Of a stretch of 64,000 nucleotides of DNA, positions 12,501-24,600 are shown one piece after another. How positions within the stretch are numbered: the stretch's first letter is position 1; every line of letters begins with the position of its first letter. The notes under the pieces are model-generated. The model made no database searches, was not told the origin of the DNA, and worked only from the letters and a program-made list of their open reading frames with translations. A program made the translations under genes and the position numbers. The DNA comes from Odobenus rosmarus divergens (Eukaryota > Chordata > Mammalia > Carnivora > Odobenidae). The stretch covers positions 843,154 through 907,153 of the forward strand of contig NW_004450331.1 in NCBI RefSeq assembly GCF_000321225.1, in the 5' to 3' direction.

Positions 12501-15500
12501 CAGCCTCCCTCCCAGACACAGCAAGTTTCTGTGCAGGAAAGGGCCAGAGTCCTTCCCACCCCTCCCTGCCCACTGCTGAGGAGGGTGCCACCCATGGCAG
12601 GGGTGGACAGGAGCACCAACCCCCTCCTCCCCCAGCCTGCAGGAGAGCCTCTCCTGCAGGAGGTGGGAGGCCAGCAACCACCGACAGGTGGCAAGTGAGC
12701 AGAAGGAAAGATGCTCTAGGACACCTAAAAAGGAAAGACATTTTCAAATGACGTTTTCTGTCTTTTGAACCAATAAAAGGCAAGAAACCGGGCTCTCTAA
12801 ATGGCTCTCTTGAAAGAAAGGAGGGAACAGACAGACCTGCAGTACAGAAAGGAGACCCGCAGACTGGCCTCCTCCAAGCTGGCAGCCAGGGCTGGAGTCC
12901 GTGTCCCCAGTTGCCTCTGATGTCTCTTCCTCCCGCACCCGATATAGCAATGACCTCTCATCACAGCACATGTGGTTGGAGAATCTTTATCTCCCCCACT
13001 GCCTCTCCCTGACTTTAATTATATACTTCTTCAAGCTCAGATCATTTCTGGAGAAAAATAGATGTAATAGATGAGTAGGAAAATTTACAGGGGGATAGAG
13101 AAAGAAATGTCTATATCCAGCATTTTTTTTTTAAGCTTAAATGTCTCCTATGAATTATTATGGGTAATTGGAGTGAGTGTGCTTGGAGCTAAATTACTTT
13201 GTTCCTTTGTTGATAGCTGTGGTGCAGCTGCTTGGGGGGAAAAAAAAAAAACCCACAAAAGGGAAGTTTCTTTAAAGTGAAATTCAAATGGCATCTAAGG
13301 AAGACCAAAGTCAACACTGCTGCATACTATGTGCAAGTTCATGCAGCTTCTCTTGGCCGGTTAACACGGCTCCTGAATGTGTGGGCTCAGGGTGGAGAAG
13401 CAATAGGCCCGGGCTGATTTTTAAGGAAAACTGGTGCATAGCTGGTTGCCACGAAAACCCACCACAAACCTGCCACCTCCAAGGGCAGGAAACATCTGGC
13501 TCATGGAGCCCTGAGCTGGCCCCTGCAGGTGGCTCTAGGGCACATGGGGGTCTATGTGTACATTTCATCATGTACCTGTTGTCCCTGCCTAGGGCCCAGA
13601 GAGAACAAGTCACTCTTAAAGCAGCAAGTTCCAACCTTCCAGTCCTCTGGCTCGCTTTACCCGTTGAGCTGGCCTCACAAGGAAGCGGTCAGCCTGGGAG
13701 AAATCAGGATCTTTGGTGACCAGATTGAACCCAAAAACAACTTAGCCACAGTCCTAAACCCCTGCTTTTCTTCTCCTCATCCCACAAGATATAAAAACTG
13801 TTTTGGGGGCACTTGGGTGGCAGAGTCAGTTAAATGTCCGACTCTCGATCTCAGGTCTTAATCTCAGGATCGTGAGTTCAAGCCCACTTGGGGCTCCACG
13901 CCGGGCATGGAGCCGACTTAAAAAACAAAAACAAAAAATCGTTCTTAATGTGAGTCTGTATAAAACAAAATATCCACTCCATGGTCTCACTGCAGTCTTG
14001 GTTACAACTCTCACATAGCAGTTTGCTCTCCAGAATTTGTGACCCTTTAAAGTCAGTAGCAGGCAATATGCTCTGGCCCTGGGTTCCCTGTATCTACCTC
14101 CCATGATCGAGAACGTAAGCAAATAATAGATGAGAAGCGGAGCTAACAGAGTGGTTACACTTTTTATTTTGAAGCTCATGGGACATGAAGAAACCGACTA
14201 GAAAATGATGGTGAGCTGAACCAGTTAGACCAGCATTCCCATCTCAATTCCACCCTGTGGGGACTCATTCACTAATGGGTGCTGAACGCATGGAACATGA
14301 ATGGGAAACACGAGTAAGCAGTCCAGCCCAGGAAAGCCGGAAAGCATCGTTCACGTACGAGATGCCTCCTCCCACTGAGGAGGTAAGGGTTGAAGTGGGG
14401 CAGTGCAACAGAGCTGAGGATCAGTGTCATAAGGGAGACAGAGGGAGGGAGGGAGGGAGGGAGGGAGGGAGGAAATCCGGTAAAAATTCAGGCAGCACCA
14501 GCATTTGAACTGGATCTGAACCGGGGCAGACTAGAAAAATGAGGAGAGGACACACAAGCAGAACGAACAGCACGGACCAGTGCCTACAGCAAGCGGAACG
14601 CTGTACAAGGAGGGTGTCCGTGCGGCTTCTGGTCCCCTGCAGCACAGGGGAGCAGTGAGAGGGACGAGGCTGCCAAGTCATGCTCCCAGATTTCAAACAT
14701 TCCGGCCTGGACACTTCTCAGACGTGGGGGCTTGGACGGGTCGCCCGGCTGCCCTGAGCGTCAGTTCCATCCCCTGTGAAACTGTCCCTGGGAGGTGCGT
14801 GAGTTCCGGGGGAGCTGTATAAAAAGCACACGGTCACGGGCCATCTCGGGCACACTGGCGTCCCCAGCTCGGCAGGGGGAGCAGGGCAGGCCTGACTGCG
14901 CGGAACGAGCAGTGCTCAGAGCAGCAAAAGCGGCTGCTTTGGCTTTTTTGTTTTAGATTTTGGTATCTGAGTACAGTCAACACACAGTGCTACGTTAGTT
15001 TCAGGGGCGCCACACAGCGTTTCACCTTCTCTGGGCCTCATGCTGCGCTCACTAGTGTAGCTGCCGTCCGCTGCCATCCAGCTCAGCTACAGGATTGTCG
15101 CCTATATCCCCTGTGCTGTGCCTTATTTGCTCAGCCACTGGAATCCTGCCCCCCACTCCCCTCCCACATCTTGCCCATCTCCCTCCCCCTCTCCCTGCTG
15201 GCAACCACCAGCTTGTTCTCTGTATTTATAAGTCTGAATCTGCTTTTTGCTCGTTTATTTTACTTTTTAGATTCCACATGAGTGAAATCCTATGGTATTT
15301 GTCGTTCTCAGTCTGACTTATTTCACTGAGCACACACTCCTCTAGGTCCATCCGCGTTGCCGCAAGTGGCAAAAACCTCGTCCTTTTTATGGCTGCATAA
15401 TATTCCACTGTACACATCCTCAGCGACTCCTTATCCATTCTTCTACTGATGGACACTTAGGATGCTCCCCTCTCTAATCATCAGGAAATGCAAATCAAAA

Positions 15501-18500
15501 CCACAATGAGGTATCACCTTACACCTGTCAGAAAGGCTAAAATCAAGTGTTGGTGAAGATGTGGAGAAAAAAGTGGGAGAAAAAGGTGCTCATGCGCTAC
15601 TGGTGGGAATACAGTTGGTACAGCCACTGTGGAAAACAGCAGGGAGGTTCCTCAAAAAAATAAAAATAGAACTGCCCTATGATGCAGTAATTTCACTACT
15701 GGGTATTTACCGCCCCCCCCCCAAAAAAAACCCCGTAATTTGACCCCCATATGTTTACTGCAGCATTACATTTACAACAGCCAAGATATGGAAGCAGCTT
15801 TGTTTCCAGAGAGAGGAAGAGACCAGGGGGAGTGGAAGCAGGTGGCTGGCGGCTCTATGTGAGACAGCACGTAGAGTGTGGACCACAGAGAGCAGGGAGG
15901 CCCCTGAACCCGGGGGCAAGACCCGCCCGCACAGAGGCCAGAACACGCGCAGGCAGCCACGCGATCAAGCAGGTACTTCCCTATAGAATTTATTGCCTCT
16001 CCTGCACCTGCCCAGTCGAAGCAAGGTAGGTTTAATTTACAGTCTTTTAAGAGAGGCTACGGTCCAGGGAGAATGAAGAATTTTAAGAGCCACGACGAAC
16101 GCAGAAGAAAATGCCACCGAAGGCTAGCAATTTTGACTGGCCATGCTCCCCGCTAAGGCACAACAAAAACCTCCAGGAAACCAGCTCTCAGAGAAATATA
16201 ACTTGTGTTTGCCAAAGATCCAAGTAATCCAAGAAAGAATAACGCCCTCCCTGGCAATTCCAAGAGTGAGATGCCCAGAGAGTCATGCTCCAGGAGCACA
16301 GGCCACGACTGGCTCACGGCAACCACACGGGCCTGCACAGCACTGTGGGCGGCCCACTGCTGCGTGCGCCCAGCCCTTCCCTGCCAGCTGAGCGGGAACA
16401 CTCTGAATGCAGCCTCGGCACAGTCTGCAGCCCTGAGGTTGCAAAGAAAATGGATCTGACCATGGGAGGCCCCATTTAAAAAAAAAAAATTATCGTACAC
16501 AGAAAGGGCTTAAACAGTCAAAGTGATCTAGGTACACTCACTGGTTCTTGAAACATGAAGGAAAAACGCTTATAAAATAAATGCTCGACAGTTAAGCACT
16601 ATCACCAATCTCAGACCAAATTCAAATAAAAGAATATCCGAACCAAGATCCAGGCTTCCAGAAGACCGTGCCTTCCATGAAAGGAAGCATCCGTACCTGT
16701 TTCCCTGACTCCAGTGAGTCGAAACTATCACAGCTCTCCTCTGATGAGAGGGTTTCCATGGGAACATCATCTCGGAAACCGACAAACTCTTCATCATCAC
16801 TGGGGGCGTTAAAGATGTCAGCCACTTCTTTAGGGATCTGTTTTGGATTCAGAAAAGAAGAAGGATCAAACCAGGGGCTGTTATCATCACTTAGAGATAT
16901 TTTCTAGAGAGCAGGAGGAATGAGCATCTCCTAGCTCTATCGATCGGCCGTGGTCACCCGGAGAGCCCAGTAACCCCCAGAGCAAAATGTGCTTCAGCTG
17001 ATTCTTCATGGCAACAAGTGAAGGTGGGGGAGGGAAGGACAAGACTGTTTCCAAACTCTAGAGATACATCCTATCTTACAAACAATGTCAAGGCCATACC
17101 GAGACAGAAGCCGTGTGTGATCTCTTCACAAAAAATAAACAGTCTTCGGTTTCTGAGAAACCAATGATCTATTTTTCTCCTACAGTGGATTTGTCTTTAA
17201 ATTGTCATCTATGTCAAAATACAGTATTACTAAGCTCCTCTTTTCTTCCTTTCCACCTACAGCTCTTTAATTTTTCTGTTGTCATCTGCTGATTCAGACA
17301 TGGAAATTCATAAAAGGAAATACGTAGCTTTTTTGTTCCTTGTCTATATTCTCGAGTAGTTTCAGAATTCCAAGAGAATTTAAACACATACATTATAGGC
17401 AGGTATTCCAAGAATGTTGTCAGCACACTTCATCTAACAAGTATGTATCTGTTCAGTTCACTTTCATATGTTGACTATTTGTTCCTCTTTCTTTTGAAAA
17501 AGTTCAAACCCAGAGTAAGGTGAAGGAATGGTACAAACATCTAGATATTCTTCAAGGGGAGCCCCCATGTGTCACCACGTTTGCTTTCTGTCTCTTTCAA
17601 CAAACATCAAGTGGAACCATAGGCATTTGTTAGTATTTCAGTTTCTGACCTAGACAGTCACTTGGTATGAGTCAACTTAATCCATGTGTATTTATTTTTT
17701 TTTAAGATTTTATTTATTTGAGAGAGAGAGAGAGAGCGAGCGAGCAAACAGGGGGAGGGGCAAAGGGGAGAGGGAAAAGCAGACTCCCCCTGAGCAGGGA
17801 GCCCCGTCCGGGGCTCGATCCAAGGACCCTGAGATCATGACCTAAGCCGAAGGCAGACACTTAACCAACTGAGACACCCAGGTGCCCCAACCTGTGTATA
17901 TTTAAAGGAAATGGCAGACATCACCCTAAAATACCTTAGCACATACCTCCTGAAAATAAAACACTCTCCTAGAGCCATAAAACTACAATCATACCTAAAA
18001 TAATTCAATAATATCATTTACTACAAGTTCATACTTAAATGTCTGCAACTGTCCCCAAAATGTCTTTAATAACTTTTGGGGGACAAAGGGGATCCATTCA
18101 AGCAAAGACCATGCATTATATATATTTTTTTAATGACACTATTTGTTGTTGCTTTTCATAACACTGACATCATTTAAATAGCCCAAGACAACAGCCTTAT
18201 CAAATGTCATACATTCCGAACTTACCTGATTGGTTCCTGATACATTTAAGCGAAATATTTTCGGCAACAATTCTATACAGATGACATGCACTTCTCAATG
18301 CAATGCATAAAGAGGCACAAAATATCAGATTATCCCCTAGTAGTGTTTTTTAACATAATTATGTAATTTTTCAAACAATCCTACATAGGACAGTATAATG
18401 AACACACACACGGACGTCGGAGCACTTCTGTGCCATGGCTAATCTTGTTCTGTCTGCATCCCGACCCAACTGCCCTCCTTCCACATTATTTTGAAGCAAA

Positions 18501-21500
18501 TGAAGATACAGTATCATTTCACCCTGTATCATCAGCAAATACACAGTCTACTCGTATCATGATTTGAATAAGGTCCATATGTTGGTCAACAGGTCTCTAA
18601 AGTCTTTTTTCACAGGTCCTCTTTTTCCTTTGACAAAACGATGACTACTTCACAGGTAGTACTACATTCTTAGAAAGCAAATGCCTCGCTGTCTCTCGTT
18701 CTTAGTGGTAATGCTCTCTGATCACATTGAGGTGGGATGTACCATATTTCTCCTTAGCAAAAATACCTTTTCCCCTTTGTATTTAGTAAGAAGTATGTAC
18801 GGTGATATTTGATATTCTATGACTATCCTTCCCCCCTGACTGGTAACAATTCACTCTGGTTTTGGCATCCACTGAGAGCTCTTACCTGAATCAATGATTA
18901 CACGTTAGAGCTTGCAAAATGGTCATTTTCAAATTCTATCCATTCTACATATATTTGCTGGCATTCTTCTATAACACAATGTTCTCTCTCTCTTGCTGTC
19001 TCTCCCTTTCTCTGCATCTCTCGCTCCCATGTAGATTCACGGAATTTTTTTAATTCCACGTGCTATAATCCATTGTCACCTTTCTTTCTGATGCTCAAAT
19101 TGTCCTAAATTTGGCCACTGGGAGCTCCTTCAAGCCAGTTTCTGTGTCCTTTTGACACAACCCTAATGGTCTTTGAGCACCTCTGCTTTCCGGCACAAGG
19201 GTACCAAGCTAGCCTTATACTTGACCTGCCCCAGCCCTCGGATCAGCCACTTCCCCAAGGTGCACAGGCATTCCGAAATCAGATGTGAGGACTCGGTATG
19301 CTCCTTGCTAGTTAAGTATCATTACTTCTCGGCTCTTTGGACAGAGTAAGGATCTTTTAAATGTCTTAAATCACACATTCACGGTGACACCTTGAATTCA
19401 AATCCAAAACGGCAGGTTTCTTCCTCACCTCCCTCAATCCCACATTATTTCCCTTCCCCCACAATGAAAGCTCCAACTCTCAGTATTTCTCATACACTTA
19501 CCCATTTGCTTTATCTACAGTACGTACAAAAGTTTCAAACTTATACCACCAACACCACTACCAACAATAACCGTCAACAACAATCAAGTATAAGATTTCT
19601 TTGTAGTTCTTTCTATCCTTGGGATACAGTCCCGCTATTTCCTAGATCTTTGCCCTGAGATAACCTGACAATCATTGTTCGTGGGGATGCAAAGTACTTA
19701 ATACTTCACATTTCATCAGTGAATATTAAAGAGATGCCCTCAAGAGTTGAAATTTTAATATAATAATTTTTACTGCTACACTTTTTTTTTTTTTTTAGAG
19801 AGAGGAAGGGGAGGGGTAGAGGGAGAGAGAGAATCTTAAGCAGGCTTGATCTCACGACCCTGAGATCATGACCTGAGCCAAAATGAAGAGTTGAATGGTG
19901 GACTGAGCCACCCAGGCGCCTCGACTGCAACAAGACATTTTTATGTGAAACAAGCATTTAGAATTTTTACCCCTCACAATAACTCTGACCTTGTACAACC
20001 CTCGGGGTTCCCTAGACCACACCATGGGGCATTAGCACACACAGTAACATTTAAGTTACTTTAATTCTTTGAATTTTTTTCTGTGCATTGAATTAATTTT
20101 ACAGTTAGGTTCATTTAAGAGATCACTAATATTTTTATGATTTTAATGCTTGTTTAAAAAATGATTAGGAAGTCAATGGTTCAATCAAAGGAAGTCTAAC
20201 ATTTGGTTTATAAAGAACACAAATCCAGAAATTGAATATGCCAAGTTTAATGGTGTCAGCAGGTTAACACACTTTCCCACCATCTAATGAAATCACCGCT
20301 TGGGACGAAGGGGCAGACACAGAAGTAGAGTAACAGTAACAACAACAACAACAAAAAAAACCCGCCCCATTTATGCTGAGAAGCTCCTAACAAACCCTGA
20401 AACGGTTCTTGGGAGAAAAACTTTTCATAAGGAGGTAAATTTAAACTATTTGGCACCTCTTATCTTTTCAAAGATACTTTTTTGTTTCATCATGAAACCA
20501 ACACGCCAAGATAACACCGGTAACAAGAGAAACATAGATGATACTTACCACAGTGTGAGTGTGTTACACTTTATGTAACAGCCCCGAGGTCCGTCCCGGG
20601 CGGGGCAGTGAGACACACGGGCCGGGACTGGCTTCCGTTGTCGCCTTTTTGACTTACCCCATTCTACGAACCAGAGAGCTCCACTGGCCCAGAAGCTTGT
20701 TTACCCTAAAAAGGTTAAAGGAGGAGCAGCATGCCCTGTCAGGACTTAATGGAAGCACCCGGGAGGCTGGTAATGTGAAGGAACTGCTTTCCGCGGCATC
20801 TGCATCAGCCTGGGTACGGCTGCAGCGAAGCCTGTGTCGTCCCCCCCACACCCCCCAATCCTCCCTACTCATCTAGGACTTCTGCGTCTGCTCCAGAGTC
20901 TGCTCCACAGGTACCACGAGGGGGGCTGGAATTACCAATTAGGAACAAAAGGAAAGAACACACTCTGAAGGGCGCCTGGGTGGCTCCGTTGGTTGGGCGA
21001 CTGCCTTCAGCTCAGGTCATGATCCTGGAGTCCCGGGATCGAGTCCCGCATCGGGTTCCCTGCTCAGCAGGGAGTCTGCTTCTCCCTCTGACCCTCTTCC
21101 CTCTCGTGCTCTCTCTGTATCTCATTCTCTCTCTCAAATAAATAAATAAATAAATCTTTAAAAAAAAAAAAAAAGAACACACTCTGAAAAAAGCAAAAAC
21201 CAGTACGCATTCTTGGGGCACGCAGGGCTGGGTTTCTGGCTGCCTAACTTCACAAGGCGTTAAGAGAAGAGTGTCAGTCACAAACTCCAAGATGTAGCAA
21301 AAATCTCCATAAGATATTCAAGTGTCTTCACTGCAAGACACTGTTTAACAGAGTTGACAAAGAAATCAGGATTTCTATGCAAGGCACCTGTTAAAAGATT
21401 CACGGGAACACCCTTCTAATGTGTGAGCAGTTCAGCAATATCATAATACATTAAGCCCAAGGCGTTGTCATTTCCCTGTGTAGATCACCAGGGATCCACT

Positions 21501-21596
21501 GGGTCGCCACATCGTGTAGACAGAGAGTGCAACAGACTTTTTTCTCCGAAGCCTATGCTCCGTTTGATTGCAACCCCAATCATAACACTCACAAAA

Positions 21597-21637
<41 letters not shown>

Positions 21638-24600
21638 ATTAAAGTAACTGAAAAGAAAATATTAAAAACTGCCAACCTGGGCGCCTGGGTGGCTCAGTTG
21701 GTTAAGCAACTGCCTTCGGCTCAGGTCATGATCCTGGAGTCCCGGGATCGAGTCCCACATCGGGCTTCCTGCTCAGCAGGGAGTCTGCTGCTCCCTCTGA
21801 CCCTCTTCCCTCTCGTGCTTTCTATCTCTCATTCTCTCTCTCGAATAAATAAATAAAATCTTTAAAAAAAAATAAAAATAAAAACTGCCGACCAGTACAT
21901 TTACGTATAGTAGTCAAACTTGCACATTAAGATAACTGCAATCCAGCTAACCAAAAAGAAATCAAGAAAATTCCCTTCTGAAAGTGAAAAGATTGTTTAA
22001 TGATTCATAATTTTTTGAAGTACATACATTTGTTCTATTCCTTTCCTATACACTCGCCACATCCTATACACTCGCCACATCCATGCCCTCGGTCCTTGCT
22101 GGGATAACAATGTATCACCAAGAGTCAGGTGGGGGCTGCGAGCCAAACCCCCTACAAGGGTACAGCAACGAGGACGGAGTCCCCAGCACCTCACACAGGG
22201 CCTGGCCTAAAGCAGGTTATCAATAATCCACGCTGATGGTATCGACACACATCTGCCCTTGTCGTCCGTTTCCTAGGGAAGGTGCACAGGGTGAAAAGGT
22301 GCACTCTATGCCATTCCTATACAAGAGGAATTGAAGATTTTCACCCAGACCATCTACGTACAAAGGAGTCCCATTCACAGCTCCTCCTTCGGAAAGGACT
22401 GCAGACCACGTGCAAGCCCTAAACATGACCTCAGAGCTCATCGCAAACAAAGATGCAGGCTCAGCAGTTCTGGGGGCTGAACAGGAGGGTGGTAAGGCAG
22501 CAGCTCATTTCTGCCATGCAGAAACGGGGGTCCCGTGTGCTCCACCTTCAACCCCCTTCCCGCCCCCCCCCCCCAGGGAAGCCAGGAATACTGGTCTTGC
22601 TGAGAAATCTCCCAGTCATGTAACATCAGCCTCTAAGGTAAGAAGCAAACGTCCACAGGCTGGACCTCACACTCGTTCGGGAAAGAGCTCAGCAGCGCTC
22701 GTGGTGCTTCGTAGAACACCAAGGACATTTTAAATGCAAACTTTCAAATATTACCAACAGTCTGTCTACCAGCGTCTGGTACCAATAGCAGTGGACACTG
22801 GAGTGCTAAGAAAACGAAGTAAAAAGAAAAACTTCACATTAAAAAAGAGCGCGGCCACCCTCTTCCTCTACAACAAGGAGGCTGAGCGGTGGGATGGTGG
22901 TGGCGGCCTTGTGGACACAGCGAGGCAGATCCCTGTGAAGACCCTGACGGGCGAGACCAGCACCCTCGAGGTCAAGCCCAGGGACACCGCTGAGAACGTC
23001 AGAGCCAAGATCCAAGAGAAGGAGGGCATCCGCGTGATCAGCAGCGTCCGATTTCGGCAGCTGAACAGCTGGAGGATGCCCGCACTCTCTCAGCCCACAG
23101 TATCCAGAAAGAGTGCACCCTGTGCTCGGCATCACTGAGCCTCCCTCGGCCAGCTGGCCCAGAAACCAACTGCCCCAAGATGATCCGCCGCCGAGTGCTC
23201 TGCTCGCCTACACCCCTGCAGGAAGTGCTCCACGCCAACAACTGCACCCCAAGGTCACACGAGGCCCTGCCACTGGCTCTGACTTTGCCTCAAGGCCCTG
23301 GCACCTCAATCAAGTCTCCCTTTCACCGACTGGAGCAGAAAAATCAATTAACTAATTAAAAAACTGCCCTTCCCTTGTTCACAACAGCACAATTTCCAAC
23401 AGCCACAAAGGGGAAGCCGCCCAAGTGTGATCCATCAGTGGAAGAACGGACAAAATTCAGAGACACGTATGATGAAGTATTATTCAGCCTTAGGAAGGAA
23501 ATTCTAAAACTATCAAATCCTGATACCAGTATGTTACAGGTCAATTATACTTCCACAAAATTAACACAAACAGTCTGTCGGGTGGTGGGGGCAGAGCCTG
23601 AGATTGCACAGTTGTAGCAAGTTCCCCGGTGACACAGAGAATACTCGCTCACACACACAAGAGCACAGAGGTGTGGGCCCATTTTCTGTTCCTGTCTCGT
23701 GGGCGGTGACCTTTTCCACGCCATGCCAGCTATCCACATGCCTATCCCAACCTCCTAAACGGACAGTCAACTCTCATAGCGGACTCTTGACTTCCCTGCC
23801 ATCTTTCTCACCAGACTGCCCCCTCCAGCACCAAGAACAGAGTCTTGTGTACTTAGAGGTATTTAATTAACTAACATCTGATTAACTGATGAGCAGCGTC
23901 AACTAATTCAAAAAGAAAAGGTAGGAAATTCTGTCACATGCCATAACATGAATGAGGATGTTATGCTAGGCGAAATAAGCCAGTCACGAAAAGACAAATA
24001 CTATGATTCTACTCATATGAGATACCTCATGTGAGCACTCGAAGTCACAGACACAGGAAGTAGAAGGGAGGCTGCCGGGGGTGGGGGAGGGGAGTGGTTG
24101 TTTAATGGGTACAGAGTTTCAGTTTTACAAAATGAAAACCTCTGGAGATTGCTTGCCCAACATTTTCTGGTTGACAACAATTTAAATGTGTTTAACGCTA
24201 CTTAAAAATTATTAAAAGGATAAATTTTATGTGTACCTTACCACAATTTCTTAAAATTCAGCAATAAAAGCCCAACTTTAGAAGATAATTTGGGGCGCCT
24301 GGGTGGCTCAGTTGGTTAAGCGTCTGCCTTCGGCTCAGGTCGTGATCCCAGGGTCCTGGGATCGAGCCCCGCGTCGGGCTCCCTGCTCCGCGGGAAGCCT
24401 GCTTCTCCCTCTCCCACTCCCCCTGCTTGTGTTCCCTCTCTCGCTCTCTTTCTGTCAAATAAATAAATAAAATCTTAAAAAAAAAAAATTAAAACTGCAG
24501 AGAAAATCATCTTAAAATTTTTTATTGAAATTCAAGTTAGTTAACACAGTGTATTATTAGCTTCAGGGGTAGAATTCAGTGATTCATCAGTTGTATATGA

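Noticed and set aside
12111..12698. Open frame of 195 codons, + strand
   Set aside because: It begins in an L1 tail and continues in intron sequence; no recognisable protein.
20970..21050. tRNA-like heads of the SINEs as tRNA genes
   Set aside because: They are SINE promoters: no tRNA fold with a CCA-end context, and each is followed by a SINE tail.
21598..22080. Short direct repeats as a CRISPR array
   Set aside because: Microsatellite and an 18-bp tandem duplication without spacers, in a mammalian genome.
22734..23138. 134-codon ubiquitin-like frame as a real gene
   Set aside because: Start codon lost, frame breaks after about 40 ubiquitin residues, no introns: a processed pseudogene.
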